This document shows, piece after piece, positions 37,245-38,789 of a DNA stretch of 38,789 nucleotides. The stretch is from a virus. Positions within the stretch are counted from its first letter, which is position 1. Every line of letters begins with the position of its first letter. The translations under genes and the position numbers were made by a program. Below the pieces are notes generated by a model, which did not search any database, was not told where the DNA came from, and was given only the letters and a program-made list of their open reading frames with translations. Where the stretch lies: IMG/VR virus record IMGVR_UViG_3300031985_000014, positions 1-38,789 of that record; one strand, given 5' to 3'.

Positions 37245-37433
37245 ATGAACGAGATTGACCGTCTAAAGGCAGTTATCAAGATTCTTGAGGCAGACATCGA
37301 GCAACAAGAGTCGCTTCTGAAGCCAATGGCGGACGCCCTGCGCGAAGCAATCGAGCTGTTGCCTAGATGCTCAACTACCTGGATGCGTACAGTTATTGAG
37401 CAATACGAATTCATCACCGGAGATAAACAATGA
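37245..37433 (+). CDS. 62-residue coiled-coil protein
   Basis: MNEIDRLKAVIKILEADIEQQESLLKPMADALREAIELL has heptad repeats for a coiled coil over its first 40 residues, then CSTTWMRTVIEQYEFITGDKQ. GAGAGGTGAAGA stands before the ATG. Its stop overlaps the next start. Small coiled-coil proteins of this type are common in phage early operons; the function is unknown. Confidence 0.6.
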   Translation: MNEIDRLKAVIKILEADIEQQESLLKPMADALREAIELLPRCSTTWMRTVIEQYEFITGDKQ

Positions 37434-37873
37434 TCAAACTCGTACCGCAAGCCGACGCCAAGTCCGCTATTATGGGATGGTTATTTGACCCTGGATTCAT
37501 CCAGAATGTCCAACGCGTAGCCGCCGACGTAGAGGACCCGTCCATGGAGTCGATTGACTCCGTGCTCTTCGCCTTGCGCGAAATGGGTTGTATCAAAACA
37601 GCGCCAACGTGCGAACACGGATTCTCGGTTGATGAATGCGTAAGTGGCATGTGCGAATTGCAGACCGAAAACGCCGCACTCCTCGCCCGCGTGGCGAGGC
37701 TGGAGGAGGCGCTGAAACGAGGCATTGAGTTGCATGAAAATTGCGACGCTGACACATGTATGTGTGGAGAAAGCATGTTGCACCCGCTGTCCGACCACAA
37801 GCCAACGGCGATGCTGCAATATTACGGCGACCAATGGGTAGAAGAAGCCCGTCGCGCGCTGGAGGAGAAATGA
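37430..37873 (+). CDS. 147-residue protein with a Cys-rich and coiled-coil middle
   Basis: The N-terminal part (PQADAKSAIMGWLFDPGFIQNVQRVAADVEDPSMESIDSVLFALREMGCIKTAPTC) is helical; the middle has HGFSVDECVSGMCELQTENAALLARVARLEEALKRGIELHENCDADTCMCGESM (coiled coil with several Cys); the end is QYYGDQWVEEARRALEEK. The start overlaps the preceding stop by four bases. No family is recognised. A metal site is possible. Confidence 0.6.
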   Translation: MIKLVPQADAKSAIMGWLFDPGFIQNVQRVAADVEDPSMESIDSVLFALREMGCIKTAPTCEHGFSVDECVSGMCELQTENAALLARVARLEEALKRGIELHENCDADTCMCGESMLHPLSDHKPTAMLQYYGDQWVEEARRALEEK

Positions 37874-38172
37874 GCGTGATTGCAAAGTGCCCAGTGTGCG
37901 GCGAGACGCTATCCGGCCATATTGACGGTGTTGTCGAGTGCAAAGATGGGTGTTCGTTTCGTTGTGGTGGCTATGCGCTCCCACGCATTGCCGCCGCAAT
38001 GGAGTTGGCGAAGGCTGCCGTGTGGGCCTATGAATGTGAAGACCAGAAGGACTATATGGACGACACAACTTCAAACCGCGATGCATGGCGAAGCATTGTC
38101 AATCTTGACTTAGAGGCCAACGACAAGGCCCTTGAAGCGCAGGATCGCGTCATCGAGGTGTTTGAAAAATGA
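37870..38172 (+). CDS. Zinc-ribbon-like protein
   Basis: 100 residues starting at ATG 37870 (ATGA overlap). CPVCGETLSGHIDGVVECKDGCSFRCGG near the start has four or more Cys arranged like a zinc ribbon. The remaining part is helical and acidic (AMELAKAAVWAYECEDQKDYMDDTTSNRDAWRSIVNLDLEANDKALEAQDRVIEVFEK). Small zinc-ribbon proteins with such tails are frequent in phage accessory operons. The function is unknown. Confidence 0.65.
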   Translation: MSVIAKCPVCGETLSGHIDGVVECKDGCSFRCGGYALPRIAAAMELAKAAVWAYECEDQKDYMDDTTSNRDAWRSIVNLDLEANDKALEAQDRVIEVFEK

Positions 38173-38315
38173 AAGCACGATTTGATCGTCAAGAGTATCT
38201 TGCGTTTGAGGAAGTCTTTGAGGCCGGACAACTCGACGATGTGACCGCCGCAAATCACCGGCGGCGTAGCCGTCCGAGTGAATTTGCCTTGTTAGCTGCT
38301 TTTGGTGATTTATGA
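38169..38315 (+). CDS. 48-residue small protein
   Basis: ATG 38169 overlaps the preceding stop and TGA 38313-38315 overlaps the next start. The product MKARFDRQEYLAFEEVFEAG is followed by QLDDVTAANHRRRSRPSEFALLAAFGDL. It is small, charged and of unknown function; the overlaps are the main evidence. Confidence 0.55.
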   Translation: MKARFDRQEYLAFEEVFEAGQLDDVTAANHRRRSRPSEFALLAAFGDL

Positions 38316-38677
38316 AAACGATGCTTGGCAGGGAATATTTTGAACTGTGGGAATGTGGCCTGTGCGGTGCAAGGCACGGTGAGCGGGGGAAACATGCCTT
38401 CTCCTTGGCGGTGGAAATTCCGCCGATGGAAGATGATGGATGCGGGTATTCCTGCCCACTGCTTAGGAGCGACGAAGACGGAGAATATTGCCGCAATGGG
38501 CTGGAGTTGCCAGCCGATACCAACGGCGACAAGGTAATAAAATGCAGACCTGGGCCAGGGTGCCCACGATGGGAGGTTGAGCCATGCAGGAAATCAAGTT
38601 CTGGTGTTATTTCGTATTGGCGAGAGTGCGCGGAATCGGAAGGGCATACAACGCTATGCCAAAAGGAGAAGCGGTGA
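38312..38677 (+). CDS. 121-residue Cys-rich protein
   Basis: The protein opens with MKTMLGREYFELWECGLCGARHGERGKHAFSLAVEIPPME and has many Cys: CGLCGARH, CGYSCPLL, EYCRNG, KCRPGPGCPRWEVEPC. It is probably zinc-binding. The start overlaps the preceding stop and its own stop (38675-38677) overlaps the GTG of the next frame. No family is recognised. Confidence 0.6.
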   Translation: MKTMLGREYFELWECGLCGARHGERGKHAFSLAVEIPPMEDDGCGYSCPLLRSDEDGEYCRNGLELPADTNGDKVIKCRPGPGCPRWEVEPCRKSSSGVISYWRECAESEGHTTLCQKEKR

Positions 38678-38781
38678 GTACTGGCATTTACAAGGTTTCC
38701 GAGGTGCGGACGATGTTTTTCCGGCATGGTTGGATTCCATATTGTTTGACGGGCCGAGGCGGTTCGTTTTTGTGCAGCTAA
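38674..38781 (+). CDS. 35-residue small protein at the window end
   Basis: GTG 38674 is preceded by AAGGAG and overlaps the previous stop as GTGA. The product begins MSTGIYKVSEVRTMFFRHGW and ends in IPYCLTGRGGSFLCS with TAA at 38779-38781. A longer start in the same frame at 38584 is less likely since it would overlap the Cys-rich gene by about 94 bases. Confidence 0.5.
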   Translation: MSTGIYKVSEVRTMFFRHGWIPYCLTGRGGSFLCS

Positions 38782-38789
38782 CAAAGAGT

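Noticed and set aside
38584-38781. 65-codon frame from ATG 38584
   Set aside because: It would overlap the Cys-rich gene by about 94 bases, whereas GTG 38674 in the same frame has its own AAGGAG and a four-base overlap like the neighbours.
1-38789. CRISPR array, insertion sequence, reverse transcriptase/DGR or restriction genes
   Set aside because: I saw no spaced direct repeats of the CRISPR type, no transposase, no reverse transcriptase and no methylase or restriction motifs.

Overview
The window is most of a temperate siphovirus (long, non-contractile tail) genome. The host is probably a GC-rich Gram-negative bacterium; codon style and gene content fit a Desulfovibrio-like sulfate reducer, but this host call is an inference from general character only. 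Nearly every base belongs to tightly packed, overlapping phage genes, and no clear bacterial chromosomal gene is visible.

Layout. Positions 1-2900 hold the 3' end of a small early gene, a Rha-type regulator (minus), an excisionase-like HTH protein and a tyrosine integrase, followed at once by the 3' half of a tRNA-Ala gene. This tRNA piece lies between phage genes on both sides, as expected for an intact attP rather than attL or attR. Positions 2974-14882 (minus) carry tail and head genes: tail-fibre proteins, J-like tip protein, NlpC/P60, DUF1833, tape measure, G/GT chaperones with a -1 frameshift site, tail tube, major capsid and scaffold. Positions 14998-22264 run the opposite way (plus): portal, several virion proteins, a 948-residue adhesin with a zinc-carboxypeptidase domain, connectors and tail terminator. 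Positions 22315-31503 (minus, read right to left) carry early regulators, replication genes, nucleotide metabolism, a Mor-like activator, lysis genes, terminase and a Mu F-like head protein. Positions 31993-38781 (plus) form the other early operon: PD-(D/E)XK exonuclease, RecT, a coiled-coil protein, SSB and a string of small cysteine-rich or membrane proteins.

Control. A nearly symmetric divergent promoter/operator at 31511-31583 separates the two early operons. The leftward promoter appears to make a leaderless message for a 67-residue HTH protein. The rightward one makes a roughly 400-base structured leader before its first gene. No full-length CI-type repressor is visible.

Most interesting points. 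(1) The minor head protein (22511-24013) carries a C-terminal domain resembling DUF6883, and the next gene is a DUF4926 protein; this pair is commonly found together, so the phage seems to carry a toxin-immunity-like pair on a capsid protein. (2) The adhesin at 17991-20837 places a cytosolic-carboxypeptidase-like M14 domain between clusters of 23-residue repeats. (3) The portal-to-tail-terminator block is inverted relative to the rest of the morphogenesis genes, and a perfect 26-bp palindrome lies at its upstream edge. (4) A folded leader RNA candidate lies ahead of rha. (5) The first 55 bases of the window recur exactly at 37024-37078, which may reflect circular closure of the genome or a duplicated gene end.
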